Of a stretch of DNA of 64,000 bases, positions 1 through 9,418 are shown piece by piece. A model generated the notes under the pieces. It was not told the origin of the DNA, did not search any database, and saw only the letters and a program-made list of their open reading frames with translations. Positions within the stretch are counted from its first letter, which is position 1, and every line of letters begins with the position of its first letter. The DNA is from Virgibacillus halodenitrificans JCM 12304 (GTDB taxonomy: Bacteria > Bacillota > Bacilli > Bacillales > Amphibacillaceae). A program made the translations under genes and the position numbers. The DNA lies in the NCBI RefSeq assembly GCF_001310895.1, contig NZ_BAZS01000013.1, positions 18,927 through 82,926 on the forward strand, written 5' to 3'.

Positions 1-890
1 TCCCAAAAAATTTCAGTAATTTGTTGTAATTCCAATTGATGTTTTTCAGGTTGATAGTAAGTGGGATCACTTAATGCTTTCGTCAATTCTGTTACAGCAT
101 GAAGAATAATCTTTCTTTCCTCTGCAGACCAGGAAATATCTCTTAAAGGACTATTAATGAGATTATCCATATGGTAGTGAATTAAGCGCAGCCTCACTAT
201 TTGGTCTTGAACTTTTTGGAATTGCTGCTTTTCACTAGCTGCTAGTGGATGGTACTTGGATTCATCTTTCTGAAACCTTATCAATAGCTCCGTCTGTAGG
301 ATTTTTTTATCCAACTCGGCTACCATTTCCTTTTCTATTTCATCTTGATCATCATGCCTATCTTCTAAAATGTCTTTAAATACTTTCTCAATAATTTTCC
401 CAGTACGATTCGCCATGGATTGGATATTATTCTGTATGTCATTCTTGTAATCTGGTGGCAGCACAAACATATTTACAGCAGTTGATACTAATAAACCAAC
501 AGTAGTTGTACCAAGACGAATGAAAAAAGAGAATAAAAAGTTACTATGAATTACTTCAATCATTGCTACTGCTGTTAATGTTGCTACTAATAAACCTGCA
601 TGTAACCTTAAACGAAAACAAGTCACGATGGTGAAGACAGCAGCCAAGGTATAAGTTAGTGGAGAGTTACCGAATATAGAAATAAAAAATACAGCATAGG
701 CTGAACCAATTGCTGATGCAGGAAACCGAATAACACCCTTTTTGATGGAATCAGAAACAGTTGGCTCTATAGAAACGATTGCTGTAATTACTGCAAATAC
801 CGGTGGCCAATCCAGTAGCTCACATATCCAAGCTGTTAAAAATATGGCAACCCCTGTCTTAATTACTCGTCCCCCTACAATTTTTTTCAA
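1..890 (-). CDS. Aromatic acid exporter family (FUSC/ArAE-like) membrane protein, partial
   Basis: The gene runs off the left edge, so only about the first 296 codons are visible. The start is taken as TTG at 890, preceded by GAGGTG at 899-904. The N-terminal half translates to several hydrophobic segments with a D-W-P-P-V-F-A-V-I-T-A stretch and a following S-I-E-P-T-V, as in the aromatic acid exporter (DUF939/FUSC) proteins of Bacillaceae. The later part is charged and helical, like the cytoplasmic domain of that family. The likely role is inner-membrane efflux of small aromatic acids. The substrate is unknown, and the call rests on family resemblance read by eye. Confidence 0.75.
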   Translation of the reverse strand, partial: MKKIVGGRVIKTGVAIFLTAWICELLDWPPVFAVITAIVSIEPTVSDSIKKGVIRFPASAIGSAYAVFFISIFGNSPLTYTLAAVFTIVTCFRLRLHAGLLVATLTAVAMIEVIHSNFLFSFFIRLGTTTVGLLVSTAVNMFVLPPDYKNDIQNNIQSMANRTGKIIEKVFKDILEDRHDDQDEIEKEMVAELDKKILQTELLIRFQKDESKYHPLAASEKQQFQKVQDQIVRLRLIHYHMDNLINSPLRDISWSAEERKIILHAVTELTKALSDPTYYQPEKHQLELQQITEIFW

Positions 891-1082
891 TGAAACTACA
901 CCTCAATTAAACGTTGTCTTTATCGTATTTCTTAGCTTATTGCATTATCTATTTTCCAACATGAAAGTAAAATAATCAAATATTTTCCTGAAAAAGGGTT
1001 GCAATTTTTAAAATAATCGAATAGACTGTATTATAACAAAATAAAGATTAATAAAACTGTTATATATAAGGGGGGAGTAGAA

Positions 1083-1178
1083 ATGACGAAAAGAACTTGT
1101 CCTGAGTGTGGAAAGCCGATGGAAGAAAAGAGTTATCTTATGGAATGCGATTACTGTCTCTCTAAAAAGGAAGACTAA
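1083..1178 (+). CDS. YhfH-like 31-residue zinc-ribbon peptide
   Basis: A 31-codon ORF starts at ATG 1083 after a strong GGGGGGAG ribosome binding site at about 1071-1078. It contains two Cys-x2-Cys pairs (C-P-E-C near residues 6-9 and C-D-Y-C near 22-25), the usual layout of a small zinc ribbon. It resembles the YhfH family of very short Bacillaceae proteins, although those are often somewhat longer. It lies directly upstream of aceB, 70 bp away, and may share its transcript. No function is known for the family. Confidence 0.6.
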   Translation: MTKRTCPECGKPMEEKSYLMECDYCLSKKED

Positions 1179-1248
1179 TTTTTTTGGTATTACTGTTATA
1201 CAACAATATAATTAAAGGTTTATTGTATCATAACAAGGAGGTTAGATG

Positions 1249-2850
1249 ATGTTAATGAAAAGTGAGGAATTAACGATTATACCTGAGAAAAAGTATGAAG
1301 CAATTTTAGATCCGAAGGCTATAGAATTTATTGAAAAACTGCATCTGCATTTTAATGAGAGAAGAATTAATTTACTAAAAATAAGGACTCAGTTACAGGA
1401 AAAGATGAATGAAGGAAAGAAGCCTGATTTTCTATCAGAAACGGAAGCAATACGTAATAACAATTGGACCATTGACCCCATCCCAAAAGATTTAAAAGAT
1501 AGAAGAGTAGAAATAACTGGACCTGTTGATCGAAAAATGATTATTAATGCATTGAATTCGGGAGCAACTGGATTTATGGCTGATTTTGAGGATGCTACTT
1601 CTCCGACATGGGAGAATGTTATGGATGGGCAACAGAATTTAAGGGATGCCATTCGCAGACAGATTGACTTTCAATCAGAAAAAGGAAAGCAATATAAATT
1701 GAATGATGAAACAGCTGTGCTTATTGTCAGACCTCGGGGCTGGCATATGGAAGAAGAAAACATTACCTTTCATGGGAAACCTGTTTCAGCAAGCCTAGTT
1801 GATTTTGGCCTTTATTTTTATCATAATGCGAAAGAATTATTAAGTAGGGGAACAGGGCCATACTTTTATCTTCCTAAGATTGAAAATCATCTTGAAGCAC
1901 GTTTATGGAATGATATTTTTGTCTTCTCTCAAAATGAGCTTGGTATTCCACAGGGAACGATTAAAGCAACTGTGTTAATTGAAACTATAACCGCAGCTTT
2001 TGAAATGGATGAAATATTGTATGAATTAAAAGAGCACTCAGCTGGATTGAATTGTGGCCGTTGGGATTATATTTTTAGTTTCTTGAAAAAATTCCATCAG
2101 GATCCTGAAATACTTTTACCTGATCGTTCGGTAGTGACAATGGAGGTTCCCTTTATGAGAGCTTACTCTTTATTGGCCATCCAAACTTGCCATAAACGTA
2201 ATGCTCCTGCAATGGGGGGGATGGCTGCACATATACCAGTGAAAAATGATGAAAAGGCGAATGAACTCGCTTATGATAAAGTTCGTGCTGATAAACAACG
2301 TGAAGTAAATGACGGCCATGATGGCACATGGGTTGCTCATCCTGGAATGGTACAGTTGGTCAAAGAAGTATTTAATGAACGAATGCCGACACCAAACCAG
2401 TTTTTTAGAAAAAGAGAGGATGTCCAAGTAACACAAACAGATTTATTGGAACCACCAAAAGGGGAGATTACGGAAGCAGGACTGCGAACCAATATTAACG
2501 TGGGAATTCAATATATAGCAGCATGGTTTATGGGAAGAGGAGCAGTTCCTATCAATAACTTAATGGAGGATGCTGCAACGGCAGAAATTTCACGGGCTCA
2601 GGTTTGGCAATGGATTCGCCATCCGAAAGGGAAGTTGAATAATGGGGAAAATATTTCTACAGAACTAGTAGATAAAATGATGAAGGAAGAATTAGTTAAA
2701 ATTAAAAATCAAGTTGGTGAGGATGTTTATAAGAATAACAAGTTTGATCAGGCTGCAGAGCTATTTAATCAGTTAATTAACCAGGATGAATTTGCTGAAT
2801 TTCTTACATTGCCTGCATATAAGCAATTATTAAAAGGGGGAAATAAATAA
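1249..2850 (+). CDS. aceB: Malate synthase A
   Basis: Malate synthase condenses glyoxylate with acetyl-CoA to give malate, the second step of the glyoxylate shunt, in the cytoplasm. The protein is about 533 residues, the normal size for the A isoform. It shows the family blocks [16 protein letters not shown] and G-R-W-D-Y-I-F-S. Three in-frame ATGs lie at 1246, 1249 and 1255 behind AAGGAGG (1235-1241). 1249 is chosen because it has the best spacing, with 1246 as the alternative. The stop codon overlaps the aceA start by one base, so the two genes are translationally coupled. B. subtilis 168 lacks this shunt, so its presence here is a useful difference. Confidence 0.95.
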   Translation: MLMKSEELTIIPEKKYEAILDPKAIEFIEKLHLHFNERRINLLKIRTQLQEKMNEGKKPDFLSETEAIRNNNWTIDPIPKDLKDRRVEITGPVDRKMIINALNSGATGFMADFEDATSPTWENVMDGQQNLRDAIRRQIDFQSEKGKQYKLNDETAVLIVRPRGWHMEEENITFHGKPVSASLVDFGLYFYHNAKELLSRGTGPYFYLPKIENHLEARLWNDIFVFSQNELGIPQGTIKATVLIETITAAFEMDEILYELKEHSAGLNCGRWDYIFSFLKKFHQDPEILLPDRSVVTMEVPFMRAYSLLAIQTCHKRNAPAMGGMAAHIPVKNDEKANELAYDKVRADKQREVNDGHDGTWVAHPGMVQLVKEVFNERMPTPNQFFRKREDVQVTQTDLLEPPKGEITEAGLRTNINVGIQYIAAWFMGRGAVPINNLMEDAATAEISRAQVWQWIRHPKGKLNNGENISTELVDKMMKEELVKIKNQVGEDVYKNNKFDQAAELFNQLINQDEFAEFLTLPAYKQLLKGGNK

Positions 2851-4127
2851 TGGTTAATAATCGTGCAGAAGTATTAAAAAAAGAGTGGGATAATGAGTTG
2901 CGGTGGGTAGGTGTAGAAAGACCCTATGAGGCGGAAGATGTTATTCGTCTACGTGGATCACTTGATATGCAGTATACACTTGCAGACAGGGGAGCTAAAA
3001 AGCTTTGGGAACTAATTAATAATGAACCTTATATTAATGCATTAGGGGCCCTGACGGGGAATCAAGCAGTTCAGCAAGTAAAAGCAGGATTAAAGGCAAT
3101 TTATCTGAGTGGTTGGCAAGTAGCAGCGGATGCAAATATGGCTGGCCAAATGTACCCGGACCAAAGCTTGTATCCTGTAAATAGTGTACCTAACGTAGTA
3201 AAACGAATTAATCAGGCATTACAGCGTGCAGATCAAATACATTATGCGGAAGGAGATCATTCCATTGAATGGTTTGCTCCAATTGTTGCAGATGCGGAAG
3301 CAGGTTTTGGAGGCCAATTAAATGTATTTGAATTAATGAAAGCAATGATAGAGGCTGGTGCTTCAGGAGTCCATTTCGAGGATCAACTGTCCTCTGAAAA
3401 AAAGTGTGGACATTTAGGCGGGAAAGTTCTTTTACCTACTCAAACGTCTGTAAGAAATTTAATATCAGCACGATTTGCAGCTGATGTAATGGGAACTTCA
3501 ACTGTTATTATAGCCAGAACAGATGCGAATGCTGCTGACTTAATTACAAGTGACATTGATCCATATGACGCAGAATTTATTACAGGTGAACGTACACCAG
3601 AAGGATTTTTCAAAACAAAAGCTGGTTTGAATCAAGCGATTGCAAGAGGATTAGCTTATGCACCATATGCGGATCTCATCTGGTGTGAAACATCAGAGCC
3701 TAATTTGGAAGAAGCGCAAAGATTTGCAGAAGCCATTCATGAAAAATTTCCAAATAAATTACTAGCTTACAACTGTTCTCCCTCATTTAACTGGAAGAAA
3801 AAATTGTCAGATACTAAAATAGCTGAATTTCAAAAAGAATTAGGAAAAATGGGCTATAAATTCCAATTTGTTACATTAGCAGGCTTCCATGCCCTCAATT
3901 ATAGTATGTTTGACCTAGCAAGAAAATACAAAGATAGAGGCATGGCAGCATATTCTGAATTACAGCAAGCAGAATTTGCAAGTGAAAAACATGGATATAG
4001 CGCTACCAGACATCAGAGAGAAGTTGGTACAGGTTATTTTGACGAAGTAGCTCAAGTAATATCAGAAGGGACTTCCTCAACTGCGGCCTTAAAGGGATCT
4101 ACAGAAGAAGAGCAATTTACTAACTAA
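2850..4127 (+). CDS. aceA: Isocitrate lyase
   Basis: Isocitrate lyase splits isocitrate into succinate and glyoxylate, allowing growth on acetate or fatty acids. The 425-residue protein carries the diagnostic catalytic block K-K-C-G-H near residue 190, plus the neighbouring metal-site region D-A-E-A-G-F-G-G. The ATG at 2850 shares its A with the aceB stop codon, and aceB ends in AAAGGGGGAAA, which serves as the ribosome binding site. A good terminator follows. With fadNAE 13 kb downstream it would let the cell build sugars from fatty-acid-derived acetyl-CoA (inference). Confidence 0.96.
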   Translation: MVNNRAEVLKKEWDNELRWVGVERPYEAEDVIRLRGSLDMQYTLADRGAKKLWELINNEPYINALGALTGNQAVQQVKAGLKAIYLSGWQVAADANMAGQMYPDQSLYPVNSVPNVVKRINQALQRADQIHYAEGDHSIEWFAPIVADAEAGFGGQLNVFELMKAMIEAGASGVHFEDQLSSEKKCGHLGGKVLLPTQTSVRNLISARFAADVMGTSTVIIARTDANAADLITSDIDPYDAEFITGERTPEGFFKTKAGLNQAIARGLAYAPYADLIWCETSEPNLEEAQRFAEAIHEKFPNKLLAYNCSPSFNWKKKLSDTKIAEFQKELGKMGYKFQFVTLAGFHALNYSMFDLARKYKDRGMAAYSELQQAEFASEKHGYSATRHQREVGTGYFDEVAQVISEGTSSTAALKGSTEEEQFTN

Positions 4128-4140
4128 ATTACATTAAAGT

Positions 4141-4172
4141 ACTCCTTTCTACGAAGAAAGGAGTATTTTTTT
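4141..4172 (+). terminator. Rho-independent terminator of aceBA
   Basis: A 10-bp perfect stem (4141-4150 with 4155-4164) has a four-base loop and is followed by a run of seven T after an A. It lies 13 bp after the aceA stop. Confidence 0.9.
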
Positions 4173-4210
4173 ATATAAAAAGAGGTTTAATGTCATTATT
4201 GAAATATAAT

Positions 4211-4254
4211 TGTAACATTGTCATAACATGAGTGAAAAATATGGATGTTATACT
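4211..4254 (+). promoter_or_regulatory. Possible WalR-type site and promoter of the cwlO-like gene
   Basis: TGTAAC at 4211-4216 is followed after five bases by CATAAC (4222-4227). This is one good and one degenerate half of the WalR direct repeat (TGTWAH-N5-TGTWAH). A TATACT -10 lies at 4249-4254 with no good -35 at the expected place, as is common at activated promoters. In B. subtilis cwlO is in the WalKR regulon. The long leader after it (about 140 nt) contains a purine/CATA simple-sequence run at 4326-4360. Confidence 0.35.
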
Positions 4255-4401
4255 ACAAATGTCCTAAAGATAGTGAGGACTACATACTACTTATATATTA
4301 TACACATTCTCGCAATGTTTTAAGTGATAGATAGAGAGAGAGACATACACATACATACATAACGTGGTTGCGGATGTGAATTAGGAAGCGGGGAAGAGAA
4401 G

Positions 4402-5682
4402 TTGAAAAAAACAATAATGACAATGACTACTGTAGCAGTAGTTGGTTTGAGTAGTGCATTTTTCAGTTCAAATGTCCATGCTGAAACAGTGAATAATTTG
4501 AAAGATAAACAAGAACAAATACAAAATGATCGCTCTGAGGTGAAAGCAAATCTATCAGAAGCGGAAGAAAAAATATCAAAAGTTTTAGTAGAATTAGAGA
4601 CACTTAATAAAGATATTGAAAGAGTAAACGATGCTTTAAAGGAAAATAAAGCAAAAATGGATGAGACAGAGCAGTCCATTTCAAAAACAAAAGAAGAAGT
4701 AGAAAAATTAGAAGCGGAAATTGCCGATTTAGAAGCTGCAATTGAAAAACGATTTGAGATTCTTAAGGAAAGAATGGTTTCCTATCAGAAAAGTGGCGGA
4801 GATATTAGCTATCTTGAAGTAGTATTTGGAGCTCAAAGCTTTGGAGATTTTATCAGCAGAGTATCTGCTGTAAATAAAATTGCTGATTCCGACGCTAAAC
4901 TTATGGAAGAACAGGAAGCAGATAAAAAAGAAATTGAGGAAAAACAAGATAAAGTAGTGGATAAGCTCGATAACTTGAAAGATATGAAAGCAGAATTGGA
5001 AGATATGCAATCTACTATTAATGAACAAAAGAAACAAAATGTAGAAAAAAAGAAATCCCTTAAAGAAAAGAAAAGTGAACTTGTTACGATGAAGGAAGAA
5101 TTGCAAATTAAAGATAGTAACCTTGCTTCTCTTGAAAGAGAAGTAAAGCAAAATATTTCTTCAGCTACTGCACCACCAGCACAAGCTGTTTCATCAAATC
5201 GTTCTGAAAGTTCAAGTTCTCAATTGTCTACATTAAGTAGCGAGAAGAGTAAAGGGAGCAGTAATACTTCCGCGCCAACAGCTTCTAAAGGCAGTGGTGG
5301 AATGAGTGCAATCTTAAATGCCGGAAACAGATATATTGGTAATTCTGTCTATGTATTCGGTGGCGGAAGAAGTGCTTCTGATATCGCAAGAGGAAGATTT
5401 GATTGCTCAGGTTTCGTATCATGGGCATTCTCTCAAGGTGGAGTTTCAGTCCCGGCAAGCACTAGCGGTCTATCTGGAGTAGGTTCTAAAGTTTCATATA
5501 GTAATGCACAACCTGGTGATTTAGTATTCTTTAACACATATAAAACAAATGGTCATGTTGGAATCTATTTAGGTGGCGGAAGATTTATTGGATCACAAAG
5601 CTCAACTGGTGTAGCAGTTGCCAATATGAACAGTGGTTACTGGAAAGACACGTTCAAAGGACATGTAAGAAGAGTTAGATAA
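4402..5682 (+). CDS. CwlO-like peptidoglycan DL-endopeptidase (coiled coil + NlpC/P60)
   Basis: This is a secreted cell-wall hydrolase. A signal peptide (K-K-T-I-M-T-M with a hydrophobic core, cleavage near A-H/N-V-H-A-E at about residue 28) is followed by a long charged coiled coil (about residues 30-255). A Ser-rich linker and a C-terminal NlpC/P60 domain (about 300-426) follow. Catalytic residues visible are Cys in D-C-S-G-F and His in H-V-G-I-Y. Architecture and length (426 aa) match CwlO/PcsB-type enzymes, which cut D-Glu-DAP bonds during growth and are activated by FtsEX. The start is TTG at 4402, with the purine-rich GGGGAAGAGAA in front. Confidence 0.88.
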   Translation: MKKTIMTMTTVAVVGLSSAFFSSNVHAETVNNLKDKQEQIQNDRSEVKANLSEAEEKISKVLVELETLNKDIERVNDALKENKAKMDETEQSISKTKEEVEKLEAEIADLEAAIEKRFEILKERMVSYQKSGGDISYLEVVFGAQSFGDFISRVSAVNKIADSDAKLMEEQEADKKEIEEKQDKVVDKLDNLKDMKAELEDMQSTINEQKKQNVEKKKSLKEKKSELVTMKEELQIKDSNLASLEREVKQNISSATAPPAQAVSSNRSESSSSQLSTLSSEKSKGSSNTSAPTASKGSGGMSAILNAGNRYIGNSVYVFGGGRSASDIARGRFDCSGFVSWAFSQGGVSVPASTSGLSGVGSKVSYSNAQPGDLVFFNTYKTNGHVGIYLGGGRFIGSQSSTGVAVANMNSGYWKDTFKGHVRRVR

Positions 5683-5690
5683 TAAACAAA

Positions 5691-5718
5691 AAATCCATCC
5701 TTAAAGGGTGGATTTTTT
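5691..5718 (+). terminator. Terminator of the cwlO-like gene
   Basis: The stem AAATCCATCC / GGTGGATTT has a six-base loop and is followed by a T run. It lies just after the stop codon. Confidence 0.85.
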
Positions 5719-5751
5719 TGTGTTCAAATATATATGTTGAAATTATCCGGT

Positions 5752-6366
5752 GTTTCGCAAAATAGATAAACTTGGACGTGACTGTAAGTATTGTAAATTA
5801 CTGTTTCTAAAAGGTACACCACTAAAATATATTTTAATACGTTTTGATGATCATCTATCGCCATTGATTTCCATTACAGATGAACGCTTTCCGCCGGCAT
5901 GGCTTCAGCCGCTTCCTCCGCTACGCTCCGTGCAGGGTCTTCAGCTCATGCTATTCCGGCAGGAGTCGTCATCTTCCATTCCAATCAATTGGTATGTGCT
6001 ATTGATTAATTTGAGGTATTTAAGAATTGAATAAGTAGCTCTTATCTTTAATTTTTGAGATATACACCTTAGCGAAGGGGAAATATGAAGACTCCTCGAA
6101 AATGGAAAGGCACATTTTCTTCGTGCGATGCCTTGCTGACGTAGCTTTCCTTGTCCTGCGGGAAAAGCGAGACTAGCGAGACCCCGCAGAACGGAACTAA
6201 TTAGGAACAAAGGCTAAGTTCGTCACGTCCTGTGACAACGCCTTTGTAACCAGCATCCTGCAGGCCCGAGTTCGAGGAGGCTTGCAGGCCGCCCGCGGAA
6301 AGCGTAATAATTTTCCGCAGCGAGATTTGGTGCTCCACCACTACATCGCATTTTACTCCAACTGCG
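5752..6366. repeat. Modular intergenic repeat, copy A
   Basis: This fills most of the 846-bp gap between the cwlO-like and BCCT genes. It is markedly more GC-rich than the surroundings. Its left end (TTCGCAAAATAGAT) recurs at 59322, and its right end (about 6345-6366, CGCATTTTACTCCAACT) is the imperfect inverse of that end. Inside are modules shared with copies B and C: a block near 5960-6030 (GGCAGGAGTCG...CCAATCAATT) and a block beginning CTTAGCGAAGGGGAAATA near 6069. Open frames in it do not look like genes. The repeat family is not one I can name. Confidence 0.75.
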
Positions 6367-6473
6367 AATTTAATATTTCGCTTTAGTTACCTTACTAGCT
6401 TATGTTAATGTAAATAATAGTCCGTTGCTGTATATAATAAGTTCGATTTAATGTCTGTAAGAAGAAATAAAGC

Positions 6474-6505
6474 GTTTCATTTTTTCTTGCCGGGGTACTT
6501 ATAAT
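6474..6505 (+). promoter_or_regulatory. Candidate promoter of the BCCT gene, SigB-like
   Basis: GTTTCA (6474-6479), a 13-base spacer and GGGTAC (6493-6498) resemble the SigB consensus GTTTAA-N12-14-GGGTAT. A TATAAT at 6500-6505 could serve SigA, but no matching -35 is clear. In B. subtilis some osmoprotectant transporter genes have SigB promoters. Tentative. Confidence 0.35.
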
Positions 6506-6573
6506 ACATATATGTAAACGGATCTATATTTACAGTTTACATTACATAAAAAAATCAATGGAAAGGATCTGTT

Positions 6574-8060
6574 ATGAACACAAAAAAAACATTTAAAAAT
6601 CCCGTACTTTATGTATCCGCAATCATCGTTTTATTGCTTGTTATTATTGGAGCAATTTTGCCAGATAAATTTGGTTCTGTTGCAAATAAGCTCTTTACAT
6701 TCACGACCAGTTCATTTGGCTGGTTTTACCTCTTAGCTGTTTTTATCTTTATTATATTTCTTGTTGGTCTAGCATTCAGTAAATATGGTAAAGTCCGTTT
6801 AGGGCCAGTCAATTCACGGCCAGAATACTCCTTTTTCACCTGGATTGGTATGCTTTTCTCAGCAGGCTTTGGAGCGGGCCTGGTATTCTGGGGCGTAGCT
6901 GAGCCAATGAGTCATTTTTTTGAAACACCATTTCCTTCTATAGAAGCCCAAACCGAAGAAGCTGCAAGAACTGCAATGGGGTATGCTTTCTTCCATTGGG
7001 GGGTAAGCCAGTGGTCAGTCTTTGCTGTGGTTGGCTTGGTTATTGCCTATCTTCAATTTAAAAAAGAGAAAAAAGGCTTAATTTCTACAGCGATTCAGCC
7101 GGTGGTCGGTAAAAATAAAGCATTAGGTGGAACAATAGACTCTTTAGCAGTTATTGCTACAGTAATGGGTGTTGCTACATCTCTTGGATTAGGAATACTA
7201 CAAATGAATGGAGGATTAAAGTCTGTTTTTAACCTTCCAAATTCAATCGTGGTACAAGTAGCAATAGCTGGTGTTATGCTAGTAACTTACCTTTTATCCT
7301 CCAGTACAGGTCTTAATAAAGGTATTAAATGGCTAAGTAACTTAAATCTTGGCCTATGCCTTTTGTTGCTGATTTTCGTATTTTTTGCTGGACCAACTGT
7401 ATTTATTTTAGATACGTTTGTACTTGGTCTCGGAGATTATTTTACAAACTTTATACAATACAGTCTTCGGCTAACCCCATATTCAGAAGATACTTGGTAC
7501 GTGATTGGACTATATTTTATTGGGCATGGTCTACAGCGTGGTCACCTTTTGTGGGTGCTTTTGTTGCAAGAGTATCTAAAGGTAGAACTATACGAGAGTT
7601 CGTTTTTGGTGTATTGGTTGTACCTCCGGCAATTGCTTGTTTATGGATTGCTGCATTTGGAGGAACAGCGATTCATAGCGATTTATTTAATGGTACTCAG
7701 ATAGCTGAAGCTGTTAATGGGGATATTGCTGTTGCTTTATTTGAAACGTTTGGGAATCTCCCAATGACAACAATACTCTCTCTCTTGTCTATCTTTTTAA
7801 TCTTTACATTTTTAGTTACCTCTGCAGATTCAGCTACCTATATCCTGGGAAGTATGACCTCCAGAGGAAGCTTGAATCCAGCTTTAATAGTAAAAATTAT
7901 CTGGGGTGTGCTAATAACAGCTATTGCTGTAGTATTACTGCTTGCAGGTGGGTTAAATGCTTTGCAGACAGCCTCATTAATTTCAGCGTTGCCATTTACT
8001 ATTATTTTGTTAATTATAGTTGTTTCATTTTTAAAAATGATTAAGAAAGATATAAAGTAG
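6574..8060 (+). pseudogene. BCCT-family betaine/carnitine/choline transporter, frameshifted
   Basis: BCCT transporters import quaternary-ammonium osmolytes with Na+ or H+ through 12 membrane helices. The first frame (6574 to about 7497) gives the N-terminal helices, including G-A-G-L-V-F-W-G-V-A-E-P and the H-W-G-V-S-Q-W-S region. The remainder continues in the frame one base back, starting V-R-D-W-T-I-F-Y-W-A-W and ending at 8060. The junction is ACT TGG TAC GTG at 7492-7500. Restoring one G (TGG GTA CGT) rejoins the reading frame into a protein of about 495 residues. Everything else looks intact, so either a recent loss or a sequence error is possible. The ribosome binding site GAAAGGA precedes ATG 6574. 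Confidence 0.85.
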
Positions 8061-8163
8061 CAAATGACAAAAAGAAATAGATTTAGTTCCTGGTGAATTG
8101 GTAAATCGCGCAATTTAATAAGCTAAAATTTCATTTTTAACTACATTATTCTTTTGTTCGTAT

Positions 8164-8189
8164 GTTTAAGGAAAGTTAATAAAGGTTAA
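8164..8189 (+). promoter_or_regulatory. Weak SigB-like promoter candidate
   Basis: GTTTAA (8164-8169), then 14 bases, then GGTTAA (8184-8189). The -35 is perfect and the -10 matches four of six for SigB. It lies 40 bp before the ribosome binding site of the VLRF1-like gene. Low confidence. Confidence 0.25.
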
Positions 8190-8228
8190 ATATTATTAAC
8201 TATAGAAAACAAAGGAGTGCCTGAGCAT

Positions 8229-9034
8229 ATGGATTTAACAAAAGAAATTAAAGAATTGGAAAATATAAGAAGAAGTGATTCAAATAAGGTTTTTACGATG
8301 TACTTAAATACAGATCCCTCTGATCCTGAACAGCAAGGTGGAGAGTGGAAAATCCATTACAAAAATGGCATGCGTAATTTCGAAAGCTATTTAAAAGAGG
8401 ATGAAGATAAAGAAGAACTTAAAAACTTTCAATTAGTTAAACAGAAAGTGGATAAATTTATAAAAGGAAATGAACAGAAATTCCTCCGCGGAGTAGTTAT
8501 TATAGCTACTGCTGATGAGGAAGTATGGTTTGCAGACCGTGTTCAAATGCGTTTGAAGACAGAGTTTTTCTGGCAGGAAACTCCTGAGCTAGGGCAAATT
8601 AAAAAATTGGAAGAAAGTTATCCTAAAACAGGAATTGTACTGGTTCAACAAAATGAAGTAAAGGTTATAGAATCATATCTCAATGAAATTGAAGAAATTT
8701 ATTCATACGAACTAAACATGGATACGGATGATTGGAGACAAAAAGTAGGTCCACGAAAAGCAAATGCTTCTTCATGGCGCCAGGAGCTACAAACGCACAA
8801 AAAGATAATTTCGCAGCTAGATATGAAGCAAATAAGCAGCGTTGGTACAAAAAAATTGCTCCAAAATTAGACAAAGCTGCTAAGGATAAAGAGTGGGAGA
8901 AGATAGTGATTGTAGGAGAGTCGGATCCTTCTCAAGAATTAAAGCAACAAATGAATAAACAAGTAGACGAAGTAATTCAAAAGAATATGCTTGATCATGA
9001 AGAATCAAAAGTTCTTGCAGAAGTATTCGGATAA
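8229..9034 (+). pseudogene. VLRF1-family (Vms1-like/aeRF1-type) protein, frameshifted
   Basis: The translation resembles the small bacterial proteins of the Vms1-like release factor (VLRF1) superfamily, relatives of eukaryotic eRF1/Vms1. A peptidyl-tRNA hydrolysis role is inferred from the superfamily only. The ATG at 8229 is preceded by AAAGGAG (8211-8217). The first frame runs to about residue 185 (ends G-P-R-K-A-N-A-S-S-W). The C-terminal part (A-T-N-A-Q-K-D-N-F through the end, with R-Y-E-A-N-K-Q-R-W-Y) continues one base back. The break is around 8778-8790, and adding one G to the GG at 8782-8783 would restore a single frame of about 268 codons. A terminator follows. Confidence 0.7.
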
Positions 9035-9036
9035 GT

Positions 9037-9069
9037 AAAAAACAGCTTGGATATCCAAGCTGTTTTTTA
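9037..9069 (+). terminator. Terminator between the VLRF1-like gene and crcB
   Basis: A near-perfect palindrome (AAAACAGCTTGGATATCCAAGCTGTTTT) is flanked by A and T runs, so it can act in both directions for these convergent genes. Confidence 0.88.
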
Positions 9070-9082
9070 CTGCGGTATAAAC

Positions 9083-9418
9083 TTAAAAAATGTAATAAAC
9101 TGCTAGTAAAGGTATAGTTAATGAAAAAAAGATATAGATCGTTGCTTTGCCAAACTCTTTTTGTAAAATATAATTAAGCGTCTCATTCCCGAACGTAGAG
9201 AAAGTAGTATAGGCCCCACAGAACCCGATGCCTAAAAATAGCCATACCAATTCACCAATTACCTCATTATAATGCCACTTATACAGGAAGGCAAGCAGGA
9301 TTGCCCCAGATAGGTTTGCGATCCATGTGCCAATTGTATGTTTATTAAATAAGATAGAAATAGAAAACCGACAAATAGAGCCTAAGAAGCCTCCAGCAGC
9401 AACACAAAGTATACTCAT
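9083..9418 (-). CDS. crcB: Fluoride channel CrcB/FluC, second subunit
   Basis: A 111-residue protein with four hydrophobic segments. It carries the FluC signatures G-G-F-L-G-S-I-C-R-F near the N terminus and Y-T-T-F-S-T-F in the middle. FluC channels export fluoride as dual-topology dimers. Two adjacent homologues, as here, often form heterodimers in Gram-positive bacteria. Its ATG overlaps the stop of the upstream crcB copy by four bases (ATGA), so the two are coupled. Confidence 0.92.
   Translation of the reverse strand: MSILCVAAGGFLGSICRFSISILFNKHTIGTWIANLSGAILLAFLYKWHYNEVIGELVWLFLGIGFCGAYTTFSTFGNETLNYILQKEFGKATIYIFFSLTIPLLAVYYIF

Noticed and set aside
4200..4401. c-di-AMP (ydaO-type) riboswitch in the leader of the cell-wall hydrolase
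   Set aside because: Such switches occur before NlpC/P60 genes in some bacteria, but I could not find the conserved GGGG and GGTGAA-type core here.
5750..6210. Two overlapping open frames of about 90 codons as genes
   Set aside because: They lie inside the GC-rich repeat copy A, lack ribosome sites and have unusual composition. They are by-products of the repeat.
7485..7505. Programmed -1 frameshifting in the BCCT gene
   Set aside because: No slippery heptamer and no obvious downstream structure. A lost G explains it more simply, and three other genes show the same defect.
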